Assembly (NCBI GenBank): GCA_947379865.1
Contig: CANCOY010000053.1
Coordinates: forward strand, 1 to 25,903
Reading direction: 5' to 3'
Source of the DNA: Acetobacteraceae bacterium
GTDB lineage: Bacteria; Pseudomonadota; Alphaproteobacteria; Zavarziniales; Zavarziniaceae
Length of the DNA stretch: 25,903 nucleotides
A model generated the notes under the pieces. It was given only the letters and a program-made list of their open reading frames with translations. It had not been told where the DNA came from and made no database searches. Position numbers and translations under genes: made by a program. Every line of letters begins with the position of its first letter. Position 1 is the first letter of the stretch. Of the stretch, positions 1-7,279 are shown piece after piece.

Positions 1-62
1 GGGTCTGCCTCAACGAATTCCTGCAAGGGCTGCCCATAGGCAACCACCTTCTCGCTCCGCAT
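1..62 (-). CDS. Probable zinc-type (MDR) alcohol dehydrogenase, N-terminus only
   Basis: This is the first 20 or so codons of a gene that runs off the left edge. Read on the minus strand from the ATG at 62 it begins MRSEKVVAYGQPLQEFVEAD. That pattern (MRS, a short beta strand, then a GxPLQ-type turn) is typical of the start of medium-chain zinc alcohol dehydrogenases. A strong ribosome binding site (AGGGAGG) lies 5 bases before the ATG, which supports the start. It follows the HExxH gene at 163-1143 on the same strand with a gap of about 100 bases, so the two may be co-transcribed. The zinc ligands and NAD-binding fold lie outside the window, so the family call is tentative. Confidence 0.45.
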   Translation of the reverse strand, partial: MRSEKVVAYGQPLQEFVEAD

Positions 63-162
63 GGGGGCCTCCCTGGCAATGGCGCGTCTGCCGGCGCCTG
101 GGAGAAGCTTAGCCCAGCCCGCCCCATGCGCCAGCACAAAGGCGGCGGGTAGCCCAAGAGTT

Positions 163-1143
163 TCAGGAAATTGGCGTCTGCTGCCCGGCAATCACCTCAC
201 ACGCCTCGTCGATCAACCGCCACCCGAGGGGGGTGAGCCGGGCTTTGTCCTTTATCAGGTCACATCCCTGCTGAAACCGGGTGCGCTGCAGGCGGGAGGT
301 TTCCTCAACCTGCGCCAGTTCAGCACCTTTGAGGTCCAACCGCTGCAGCAGCATGTCGAACAGGGTATGAATCCGACCAGAAACATAGGTTGAATGAAAC
401 ACCGCATTCATTGGCCGGGGCGTTGGCCGCAAAGGGGTGCCGAATGTCTCGTTGACCGGATTGAGCACGAGTGGTTCGGTCCTGGACAGGGCAAACAGCA
501 ACTGGTGCGTCGCCTCATGCACCAGAATGGACAGGACCTGAAGGAGGTCTGGCGGCCTGCCGATGTTCACCACGATGCCCCCCCAGACCATCATTGAAGA
601 ACCGCCGTAAGCTGGCTCTGCCTTGCTGCCCGGCAGAACGAGGGCAACAACCTGTGCGATCAGGGCGCGCACCTCGGCTGCCCAAGCGGCATGAACGACG
701 TCCAGCAGATCAAGGGCTGCCGGCACGGTCCGCCGCAGGCTGGCCAGCGCCTCCTCATCGGGCCTGACGAATTGCGGCAGCACCGACTGGCCCGCGGAAA
801 AAAGGCGTTGGTAGCGTTCGGCATCATCACCAAGGTCGTTCGTATCGAATGACAGGATCGAGAAGTCGGCTGGCATTGCAGCCCATCTCGAAATCTCCCG
901 CCAAAGCCGTTCGGCAGCCAGCCAGTCCTGCTTCTGCAAGGCTGTGATGAGATCGTAGTAACGGGCAAAAACCCCAGGCAAAATGGCATGGGACCGGATC
1001 TGCCGCGCCATGGAGGCGGTATCGACCTCAGCCGGAAGAACGTCACTGGCCCTCTCGCCCAGGCGCTCAAGACTGGTCGCCAGATCGTCACGCATTGCCT
1101 GGTCCAGGCGAAGCACAGGCGAATTCAGCTCGGGAATGAACAT
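163..1143 (-). CDS. HExxH-motif putative peptide-modifying enzyme (mod_HExxH / aKG-HExxH type), copy 1
   Basis: A protein of 326 residues with HEATH at 209-213 and a second conserved block, PRPMNAVFHSTYVSGR, with its His at about 250. Despite the protease-like HExxH, this arrangement fits the mod_HExxH group (TIGR04267). Some members are iron and alpha-ketoglutarate dependent enzymes that beta-hydroxylate residues of ribosomal peptides. By inference His209, His213 and His250 would bind metal, and the Arg of SGR could hold the co-substrate. No signal peptide or membrane segment is visible, so it should be cytoplasmic. The ATG at 1143 has AAGG 7 bases upstream. It is a clear paralogue of the protein at 1425-2399: the N-termini share the pattern FIP..SPV..LD..MR.DLA.SL. 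It is transcribed away from the small peptide gene and shares a 79-base promoter region with it. The substrate is unknown. Confidence 0.75.
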   Translation of the reverse strand: MFIPELNSPVLRLDQAMRDDLATSLERLGERASDVLPAEVDTASMARQIRSHAILPGVFARYYDLITALQKQDWLAAERLWREISRWAAMPADFSILSFDTNDLGDDAERYQRLFSAGQSVLPQFVRPDEEALASLRRTVPAALDLLDVVHAAWAAEVRALIAQVVALVLPGSKAEPAYGGSSMMVWGGIVVNIGRPPDLLQVLSILVHEATHQLLFALSRTEPLVLNPVNETFGTPLRPTPRPMNAVFHSTYVSGRIHTLFDMLLQRLDLKGAELAQVEETSRLQRTRFQQGCDLIKDKARLTPLGWRLIDEACEVIAGQQTPIS

Positions 1144-1154
1144 GGCGGACCCTT

Positions 1155-1164
1155 GCGTATACGC
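1155..1164. promoter_or_regulatory. Perfect 10-bp palindrome in the divergent promoter region
   Basis: GCGTATACGC lies in the 79-base gap between the divergent HExxH gene and the small peptide gene. It directly abuts a TTGACT hexamer (1165-1170) that could be a -35 box for the rightward genes. TATACG within the palindrome could serve as a -10 element for the leftward gene, but no good -35 partner is seen. A dyad in this place could be an operator controlling both directions. This is inference from position and symmetry only. Confidence 0.25.
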
Positions 1165-1222
1165 TTGACTGTATCAGGAATTCATGGAAATTTTAACCTC
1201 TGCTTACGAAGGATTTTTGACC

Positions 1223-1411
1223 ATGAAGAAGCACATGGAAAACACCGTTTCGGTTACAGTTTTGTCCGAGCCTGCCAGCAATCAGTCTGTCAGCATTGAC
1301 CTCAGCGATCTGCTTGGGGCCAATCAAGCCTTTCTGGCCGAATATGATCCGGCAAAGCAGGCAGACCTGATCGACGCCTATTGTAACAAGATCGGTGGCG
1401 AGCTCTGCTGA
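1223..1411 (+). CDS. 62-residue candidate precursor peptide of the HExxH / A-T-TE cluster
   Basis: A short ORF beginning MKKHMENTVS. The ATG at 1223 has GAAGGA at 1208-1213, a 9-base spacer, so this start is preferred over the upstream in-frame ATG at 1184. The peptide is acidic in its middle and ends DAYCNKIGGELC, with Cys54, Gly58-Gly59 and a C-terminal Cys62. Residues 27-52 look amphipathic-helical, as in many RiPP leaders. It lies between two HExxH peptide-modifier paralogues, and its stop codon overlaps the ribosome binding site of the next gene, so translation is probably coupled. I recognise no known family. A RiPP precursor is the best guess. Other possibilities are a small accessory or recognition protein for the enzymes. 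The Gly-Gly could be a processing site, but it would leave only three residues and the positions before it fit the usual double-glycine leader consensus poorly. Confidence 0.6.
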   Translation: MKKHMENTVSVTVLSEPASNQSVSIDLSDLLGANQAFLAEYDPAKQADLIDAYCNKIGGELC

Positions 1412-1424
1412 AGGCACCCTTGGC

Positions 1425-2399
1425 ATGGAGCCAGTATTCATTCCCTCGGCAGGGTCGCCTGTACGGCACCTTGACCGAGAGATGCGTGAGGACCTGGCCT
1501 CAAGCCTTCAGCGTATTGCCCATCGTGCGGCGGCTTACCTTCCGGGCGACGTATCAATAGAAGCGGCCTGCCGCGATATTCGCGCCCATCGTATTGATCC
1601 GGCCCTGTTTGCCGTCTACTACGAATTCATTCACCAGGTGCAGGGCAATGCCTGGGATGGCGCCGCCAGATCGTGGCGGGCCATTGCCGCGAAGGCTGGC
1701 GAGACGGTGCGTCTGGAATACCAGCCATTCAATTCTCTTGACGAAGACGCAGAGCGATTTCAGCGGCTGTTCGCCTCGGGCGGGCAGGCGGCAAAATTGT
1801 TCGCGCGCCCCGACGAAAGCAGTTGGAGAGGATTTGTCAGCAATGTTGATGCTGCCCTTGCCCTTCTTGAGGCAGTCTCATCGGACTGGCGGGACGAGAT
1901 CGACAGCCTGCTTACGCGCATTTACGCGGCCGTACCGCCTGAAGATGCCCTGTGGCGCTTCTCTGGGTCTTCCTCATTCATGGTCTGGGGCGCTGTGGTT
2001 CTGAATGTGCAACGCAACAACAATCCCATGCGCGTCCTGACAGGCATTGTCCACGAAGCGACGCACCAGATGCTTTTTGGCCTGTCCCGCCGTCAACCAC
2101 TGACGGAAAATCCGCCAGGTCAGCGTTATCCTTCACCTTTGCGCAGCGATCCACGCCCGATGGATGGTGTCTATCATGCCACCTACGTATCCGGGCGGCT
2201 CTGCGCGTTTCATACGCTTCTTGGTCGCCACGAGGGTCTAGACGAGATGGAGCGGGCAGAGATCAACGAGCGTCTTGACCGCCAGAAAAAGCACTTTGCC
2301 GACGGATACGCGGTGGTTCGCCGGGAAGGCCGGTTGAGCCCGTTGGGCCGTGAACTGATCGAGGCGGCCGCAGACCACGTCGCCGACCTGGCGCCCTAG
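1425..2399 (+). CDS. HExxH-motif putative peptide-modifying enzyme (mod_HExxH / aKG-HExxH type), copy 2
   Basis: A protein of 324 residues from the ATG at 1425, beginning MEPVFIPSAGSPV. An upstream in-frame GTG at 1395 is rejected: the 1425 start has GAAGG 10 bases before it and aligns with the N-terminus of the paralogue at 163-1143. HEATH is at 210-214, and PRPMDGVYHATYVSGR follows with its His at about 251. These are the same candidate metal and co-substrate residues as in copy 1, so both copies look catalytically intact. The gene starts 13 bases after the small peptide gene and ends 5 bases before the A-T-TE gene, forming a tight three-gene operon. The likely role is oxidation (beta-hydroxylation) of a residue in the small peptide. 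An alternative is oxidation of a building block held on the carrier domain of the next protein. Confidence 0.75.
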   Translation: MEPVFIPSAGSPVRHLDREMREDLASSLQRIAHRAAAYLPGDVSIEAACRDIRAHRIDPALFAVYYEFIHQVQGNAWDGAARSWRAIAAKAGETVRLEYQPFNSLDEDAERFQRLFASGGQAAKLFARPDESSWRGFVSNVDAALALLEAVSSDWRDEIDSLLTRIYAAVPPEDALWRFSGSSSFMVWGAVVLNVQRNNNPMRVLTGIVHEATHQMLFGLSRRQPLTENPPGQRYPSPLRSDPRPMDGVYHATYVSGRLCAFHTLLGRHEGLDEMERAEINERLDRQKKHFADGYAVVRREGRLSPLGRELIEAAADHVADLAP

Positions 2400-2404
2400 T
2401 ACCC

Positions 2405-5290
2405 ATGGCCAATGCCCTGACCCTTTCATGGGCCCGCGGCGCAGAACTGCCGCCGCGGCCGGACTTGCCCGAAACCTTGCTGGAGGGAATCCACAAGCGG
2501 CTCGATCAATCCCCCCTCGCGCGGCTTTGGACGGTGGATTCCTTGGGCCTGCCGACCCACGTTTTCTATCGTGACCTGTGGCCACGCGCCGCCCGGATTG
2601 CCGAAGGTCTTGCCTCCAATGGCCTCGAGCAAGGCGAGGTGGTGGCCATTCTGGCGGGATCCGTGCCGGACGTCGTGGCTGTGTTCTGGGCCTGCCTCAT
2701 GGGGGGGTACACCATTCTGCCCCTGTCCGGGCGGGCACGACGGGCCCGCGAAATGGGCCAGTTCCATGCGTTGAACGCGGTAATAGACCAGCTTCCCGGG
2801 GCGCGCATTCTGGCCGACGTGGAAAATCGGAAGCTGGCCCAGGTCCTGTCTGGGGAAAGGGCACTCGATCTTGCGCACATCGAGGAGCTCGGCGCTGGCG
2901 AGCCAAGAAGAGCCGCCGCTGCGGCCAATCCCGTGTGCTGGCTGCCGACGTCAGGATCGACCGGGCGGGACAAGCTGGCCGGGCTCAGCGAAGCGACCCT
3001 GCTTGCCCGCCGGTTCCATCGAAGCAACAGCAACACAACGCCAGGCGATGTGCAGATGTGGATATCTGATCCCGACTCAGTCAATGGACTGAACGCGGCC
3101 TTTGTCCATTCCCCCGATTGGGTCCAGGTTTCGCCAACCCAGGTCCTTGCCCGGCCAGATCTTGTTCTCGACCTTGCAGAGCGTCTGAAGGTGCGAAGCC
3201 TGGCCCTGACCAGTTCCCTGGCGCGACTTGTCGCACAGGTCACAGAAAGCACCCTACATATCCGGAACCTCAGCGCTCTGGACAGGGTGACCATGGGCGC
3301 CGAGACCGTCGACCCGAAGGTTGCACGGCGGTTGACCGAAGCATTCAGGCGCCATGATGCTGCGGGCGTACAGATATCGGCAGGATATGGCACCACGGAA
3401 ACTGGCATGCTTGTCACGGGAGCGCGGATCACACCCCACGCTCCGGCGGACGGCGCAGCGCTCATCCTGGGACACCCGGCGGCTGGTGTGGAACTGCGTA
3501 TTGTTGGCGACGATGGCGGCCTGCTGCCGGAAGGCGAGACAGGCGCCGTTGAGGCGCGCTGTCCGGGCATGATGTTTTCCCGCTACGTCCACGCCACGGG
3601 CAGGGCTGCCGGATTTTGCACGGATGGCTGGTGGCAGACCGGCGATCTTGGACGGCTTGAAGGTGGCCGTCTTTCTCTGCACGGACGTCTGAGCCAGGTT
3701 GTCGCGATACATGGTCGCAAACTGGCACTCGATGACATTGAAAGCGCGCTGGCAAGCGCGGTTGGCGACGGGCGGCGGGCGGTTGCGTGTCGGCTTGCCA
3801 TCGAAGAAGGAGAACAATTCGGCGTGATGGTGTACGGCCCGCCAGAGCCCGGACTGCAAGGTGCTGTCCGGCGGCTGATTGGTGAACGTTTCGGCGTCCA
3901 GCCGGCCCATATTGGTTTTGCTGCCATGGAAGCCCTCCCCCTTGGGCCGACGGGAAAACTCCTTCGGTTACAGGTAGCGCAGATGCTGGCAGAGGTCGCC
4001 GCGCCACTGATCGAGGCACAGGTCGGAAGCGCCGATCTGGACGATCGCCTGCATGCCCTTTGGCGGGAATGCCTGCCGCAAGGGGCCGAAATATCACCCG
4101 ACAGCCATTTCTTTGCTGATGGTGGCGACTCCCTCGCAGCACAGCACCTGTTCGCTGGGGTGGAAGAACAGTTCGGCCTGGATCTTCGTACGTCGGCCTT
4201 CTTTACCGATCCGACGCTGCGTCATTTGGCAGAACTGGTCCGCGACGAGGCGCCGCAGAAGGTTGTGGCCCTTGCGATGAACTGGGCATTACCATCTGAG
4301 TTACATCAGACGCTGATGGCCAAGCTTGAAAACTGGCCTGGCGAACGCCCGACCCAGGACCTGCTGATGGCCGGGCTGAACACCGCAGGGCGCCTCCCAC
4401 CCCTGTTCTGGGTCTTTCAGATCGAACAGGAGTTCACGGCCCTGGCGGCGCAACTGGGTCCGGATCAACCGCTTTACGGTTTCAGGTCTGGCCATGGTGT
4501 CTACAGCTATGACGAAGACATCCTGCAACTCGTGGCACTGCGCTATGTACAGGACGTGCTGGCAGTCTGCCCGGATGGCCCCCTGTTTATCGGGGGCAAC
4601 TGCCCGGGGGGTCGCGTCGCCCTGGTGATGGCCCAGCATCTGCTGCGCCGCCAGATTCAACTACCCTTGCTGATCCTCATGGAGTGGGGCTTTGAACTGA
4701 CAGCCTATGTCGGCGATGTCCTGTTCCTCCACGGCCACAGCAGCCTTGAAGGCAACCCGTGGCTGCGCCATGCAGAGCCGGAGCAAGCCTGGCGGCGCCT
4801 GCTGCGACGGGTTGAGACCGCAGCCATTCCCGGTAGCCATGGCATGTACTTCCTGCCTGCCAACGCCCCTGGCCTGGCGACAGTCCTGGCCAAGAACATG
4901 GCCGAGGCCGGGGCAAGGCCGCCAGTTATGCTGCCGGAGTTGGCACGACGGGCCGATATCCAAGTACGGGCAGCGCCGGAGAGAATGACAGGGGGTCAGC
5001 GGCAGAGCCTCCAGGTCACGGTGCGTAATCTGGGCAGGATGACCTGGCCCTGCGGCCTGTCGCTGGGCAATTACTGGCTGAACGCAGGTGGCGGCACGGT
5101 GCAATGGCGGGACGGTCGCGTGACCGCACCGGCCCTCAAGCCTGATGAGGCCGTGGAGTTGCTGCTGGATGTGACCGCGCCAGAAGCGCCAGGTGACTAC
5201 CAGCTGAAGATTGACATGGTCGAGGAAGGCGGGAGCTGGTTCGACCGAAAGCACCAAATTCTCCCGACACTGCGGATCCGCGTCAGCTGA
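2405..5290 (+). CDS. Stand-alone A-T-TE protein (adenylation, carrier, thioesterase) with Ig-like C-terminal domain
   Basis: A 961-residue NRPS-like enzyme without a condensation domain. The adenylation domain (about 1-540) shows TSGSTGRDK near 182-190, GYGTTETG at 327, TGDLG at 412, and PTGK with Lys at about 518. Its middle (SPTQVLARPDLVLDLAERL) recalls fatty-acyl-AMP ligases more than amino-acid A domains. The carrier domain has GGDSL with the phosphopantetheine Ser at 576. The thioesterase has GGNCPGG with Cys733 where Ser is usual, and His812 in PGSHGMYF; Glu760 may replace the usual Asp. A final region (about 855-961) has a Trp-rich beta-sandwich pattern ending in QEG-like EEGGSWF, resembling Ig-like modules. 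It would activate an acid as AMP ester, load it on the carrier, then hand it to an acceptor. The substrate is not predictable from what I can see. It lies 5 bases after the HExxH gene with no clear Shine-Dalgarno, suggesting coupled translation. Confidence 0.8.
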   Translation: MANALTLSWARGAELPPRPDLPETLLEGIHKRLDQSPLARLWTVDSLGLPTHVFYRDLWPRAARIAEGLASNGLEQGEVVAILAGSVPDVVAVFWACLMGGYTILPLSGRARRAREMGQFHALNAVIDQLPGARILADVENRKLAQVLSGERALDLAHIEELGAGEPRRAAAAANPVCWLPTSGSTGRDKLAGLSEATLLARRFHRSNSNTTPGDVQMWISDPDSVNGLNAAFVHSPDWVQVSPTQVLARPDLVLDLAERLKVRSLALTSSLARLVAQVTESTLHIRNLSALDRVTMGAETVDPKVARRLTEAFRRHDAAGVQISAGYGTTETGMLVTGARITPHAPADGAALILGHPAAGVELRIVGDDGGLLPEGETGAVEARCPGMMFSRYVHATGRAAGFCTDGWWQTGDLGRLEGGRLSLHGRLSQVVAIHGRKLALDDIESALASAVGDGRRAVACRLAIEEGEQFGVMVYGPPEPGLQGAVRRLIGERFGVQPAHIGFAAMEALPLGPTGKLLRLQVAQMLAEVAAPLIEAQVGSADLDDRLHALWRECLPQGAEISPDSHFFADGGDSLAAQHLFAGVEEQFGLDLRTSAFFTDPTLRHLAELVRDEAPQKVVALAMNWALPSELHQTLMAKLENWPGERPTQDLLMAGLNTAGRLPPLFWVFQIEQEFTALAAQLGPDQPLYGFRSGHGVYSYDEDILQLVALRYVQDVLAVCPDGPLFIGGNCPGGRVALVMAQHLLRRQIQLPLLILMEWGFELTAYVGDVLFLHGHSSLEGNPWLRHAEPEQAWRRLLRRVETAAIPGSHGMYFLPANAPGLATVLAKNMAEAGARPPVMLPELARRADIQVRAAPERMTGGQRQSLQVTVRNLGRMTWPCGLSLGNYWLNAGGGTVQWRDGRVTAPALKPDEAVELLLDVTAPEAPGDYQLKIDMVEEGGSWFDRKHQILPTLRIRVS

Positions 5291-5294
5291 GCAC

Positions 5295-5316
5295 GGCCTG
5301 GGCCACCGGGCCTTGC
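5295..5316 (+). terminator. Weak hairpin after the A-T-TE gene
   Basis: GGCCTGG (5295-5301) and CCGGGCC (5306-5312) can pair in RNA with one G-U, leaving a 4-base loop. Only two T residues follow, so it would be a weak intrinsic terminator at best. It sits 5 bases after the stop codon and separates the accessory block from dnaX. Confidence 0.3.
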
Positions 5317-5386
5317 CCTCCCCCCCCTGCGGGCTGATATGGTTGGGGCTGCGCTATGGCCACAGTAAGGGAGCTCTGCCGAGACC

Positions 5387-7279
5387 ATGAGTGAACTGGA
5401 CCTCGGCCTGACGCCAGCACCCGATGTCCTCCCGCCAGCGGGAGGCGCGGCGGCCGTGCCTGCCCCCACGGCGGATGCGGGCGCTTATCGCGTCTTGGCG
5501 CGCAAGTACCGGCCGCAGAATTTTGCCGAGTTGATCGGGCAGGAGGCGATGGTTCGCACCCTGTCCAATGCCATTGCGGCAGGGCGGCTGGCCCATGCGT
5601 TTATCCTCACCGGCGTGCGCGGGGTGGGCAAGACGACGACGGCGCGCATCATCGCGCGCGGCCTGAACTGCATTGGCGCTGATGGCACCAGCGGCCCCAC
5701 GGTGTCGCCCTGCGGGGTCTGCGCCAATTGCGTGTCCATTGCAGAATCCCGCCATGTGGATGTGCTGGAAATGGATGCCGCCAGCCGCACCGGCGTGGGC
5801 GATATCCGCGACCTGACCGACGGCGTGCGCTATCTGCCGGTACAGGCCCGCTACAAGGTCTATGTGCTGGACGAGGTGCACATGCTGAGCACGGCGGCCT
5901 TCAACGCTTTGTTGAAGACGCTGGAAGAACCGCCGGCCCATGTGAAGTTCATCTTTGCCACCACGGAAATCCGCAAGGTGCCCGTCACCGTGCTGTCGCG
6001 CTGCCAGCGCTTCGACCTGAAGCGGGTGGAGGCCGACCGGCTGATCGACCACCTCGGCGGCATCATCACCCGGGAAGGGCTGCAGGCCTCGGCCGGTGCC
6101 CTTGCCCTGATCGCGCGGGCCGCCGAAGGCTCGGTGCGCGACAGCCTCTCCTTGCTGGACCAGGCCATCGCCCATGGCGGCGGCGAGGTGACCGACACCG
6201 TGGTGCGCGACATGCTGGGCCTGGCCGACCGGGCGCGCGTGTTCGACCTCTATGAGGCGGTGATGCGCGGCGATGTGCCCGGCGCCATTGCCGAACTGCG
6301 CGCCCAATACGAGGTGGGCGCCGACCCCCTGGTGGTGCTGCAGGACATGCTGGAGTTGACCCACTGGCTGACCCGCCTGAAGCTGGTGCCCGAGGCCGCG
6401 TCCGAACCACTCGCCAGCGAGTTGGAAGTCACCCGTGGTCGCCAGATGGCCGACCGCCTGGCCGTACCCCAGTTGACGCGCAACTGGCAGATGATTCTCA
6501 AGGGCCTCGGCGAGGTGCGCGCTGCCCCCTCGCCTTTGCCGGCGACCGAGATGGTTCTGGTGCGCCTGGCTTTTGCTGCCGACCTGCCGACACCGGGCGA
6601 GTTGATCCGCCAGATCCAGGATGGCCGGCCGGTGGAAACCGGTGGCCGCCCCTCTGGCGGCGGGGGTGGTGGCGCGCGTGGCTCCACAGCTCTCGCCGGA
6701 CGCCCGGCCGAGGCGATTGCCCGGGGCCATACGGCGGCCGAGCCCGGCACGCGCCCCAGCGCCGAGGTGGTGCAACTGCGCCCCGAACCGGCACTCGCCC
6801 CCATGCCGCAGGATTTTGCGGCGGTGGCGGCCCTGTTTGCCGCCCGGCGCGAGGCCCTGCTGCATGCGGCCCTGACGGACGATGTGGTACCGCTTGAGGC
6901 CCGCCCGGGCTTCCTCGCGCTCGCCCTGAAACCCCGTGCCTCCAAGAACCTGACGCGACAGATCGCCGAAAAGCTGAAGGCCTGGACCGGCGCTGACTGG
7001 ATTGTTGAGACGCGCAGCGGCACGGGTGGTGGCGCCGAGACCCTGGGCGAACAGCAAAAGACGGCCGAATTGGCAGAACGCGAGGCCGCCTTGGCCGACC
7101 CTGCCGTGCAGGCCGTGCTGAACGCCTTTCCCGGCGCGCGCATTTCAGTTCGGCCAAAGGGTCTGCTGGCGGATGCGGTGGACGATGTCCCCCTGGCACC
7201 TGCACCGGATGATGAGTTCGGTGACGATGCCGATTACGACACCCTGATACCTGACTTTACCGACGACGGGGACATGTGA
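5387..7279 (+). CDS. dnaX: DNA polymerase III subunit tau/gamma
   Basis: This is the clamp-loader ATPase of the replisome, 630 residues. The conserved core starts at YRVLARKYRPQNFAELIGQE after a 30-residue Ala/Pro-rich N-terminal extension. Walker A GVRGVGKT is at 76-83. A Cys-rich zinc module (CGVCANC) follows, then the Walker B VLDEVHMLS and the sensor/arginine-finger element SRCQRFD. The C-terminal half has a Gly-rich linker near residues 420-430 and an acidic tail ending DDGDM. I saw no A-rich slippery run like the one that makes gamma in E. coli, so a tau-like full-length product is expected. AAGGGAG lies 13 bases before the ATG, a rather long spacing. It heads the conserved dnaX-ybaB-recR set and overlaps ybaB by one base. 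Confidence 0.97.
   Translation: MSELDLGLTPAPDVLPPAGGAAAVPAPTADAGAYRVLARKYRPQNFAELIGQEAMVRTLSNAIAAGRLAHAFILTGVRGVGKTTTARIIARGLNCIGADGTSGPTVSPCGVCANCVSIAESRHVDVLEMDAASRTGVGDIRDLTDGVRYLPVQARYKVYVLDEVHMLSTAAFNALLKTLEEPPAHVKFIFATTEIRKVPVTVLSRCQRFDLKRVEADRLIDHLGGIITREGLQASAGALALIARAAEGSVRDSLSLLDQAIAHGGGEVTDTVVRDMLGLADRARVFDLYEAVMRGDVPGAIAELRAQYEVGADPLVVLQDMLELTHWLTRLKLVPEAASEPLASELEVTRGRQMADRLAVPQLTRNWQMILKGLGEVRAAPSPLPATEMVLVRLAFAADLPTPGELIRQIQDGRPVETGGRPSGGGGGGARGSTALAGRPAEAIARGHTAAEPGTRPSAEVVQLRPEPALAPMPQDFAAVAALFAARREALLHAALTDDVVPLEARPGFLALALKPRASKNLTRQIAEKLKAWTGADWIVETRSGTGGGAETLGEQQKTAELAEREAALADPAVQAVLNAFPGARISVRPKGLLADAVDDVPLAPAPDDEFGDDADYDTLIPDFTDDGDM

Noticed and set aside
1398..1411. Classical double-glycine (C39 peptidase) cleavage site in the small peptide
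   Set aside because: The residues before Gly58-Gly59 do not match the usual leader consensus and no C39 peptidase or ABC exporter is in the window. It is kept only as a weak option.
1395..1424. Upstream GTG start for the second HExxH gene
   Set aside because: It lies inside the peptide gene; the ATG at 1425 has a better ribosome binding site and matches the paralogue's N-terminus.
5291..5386. Possible small SRP RNA gene upstream of dnaX
   Set aside because: Some bacteria place the SRP RNA here, but the conserved GGAAGGAAGCAG-like apical core is absent.
5354..7057. Long open frame antisense to dnaX
   Set aside because: It has no recognisable domain, is Gly/His/Gln-rich as expected from antisense of GC-rich codons, and lies fully across the clear dnaX gene.
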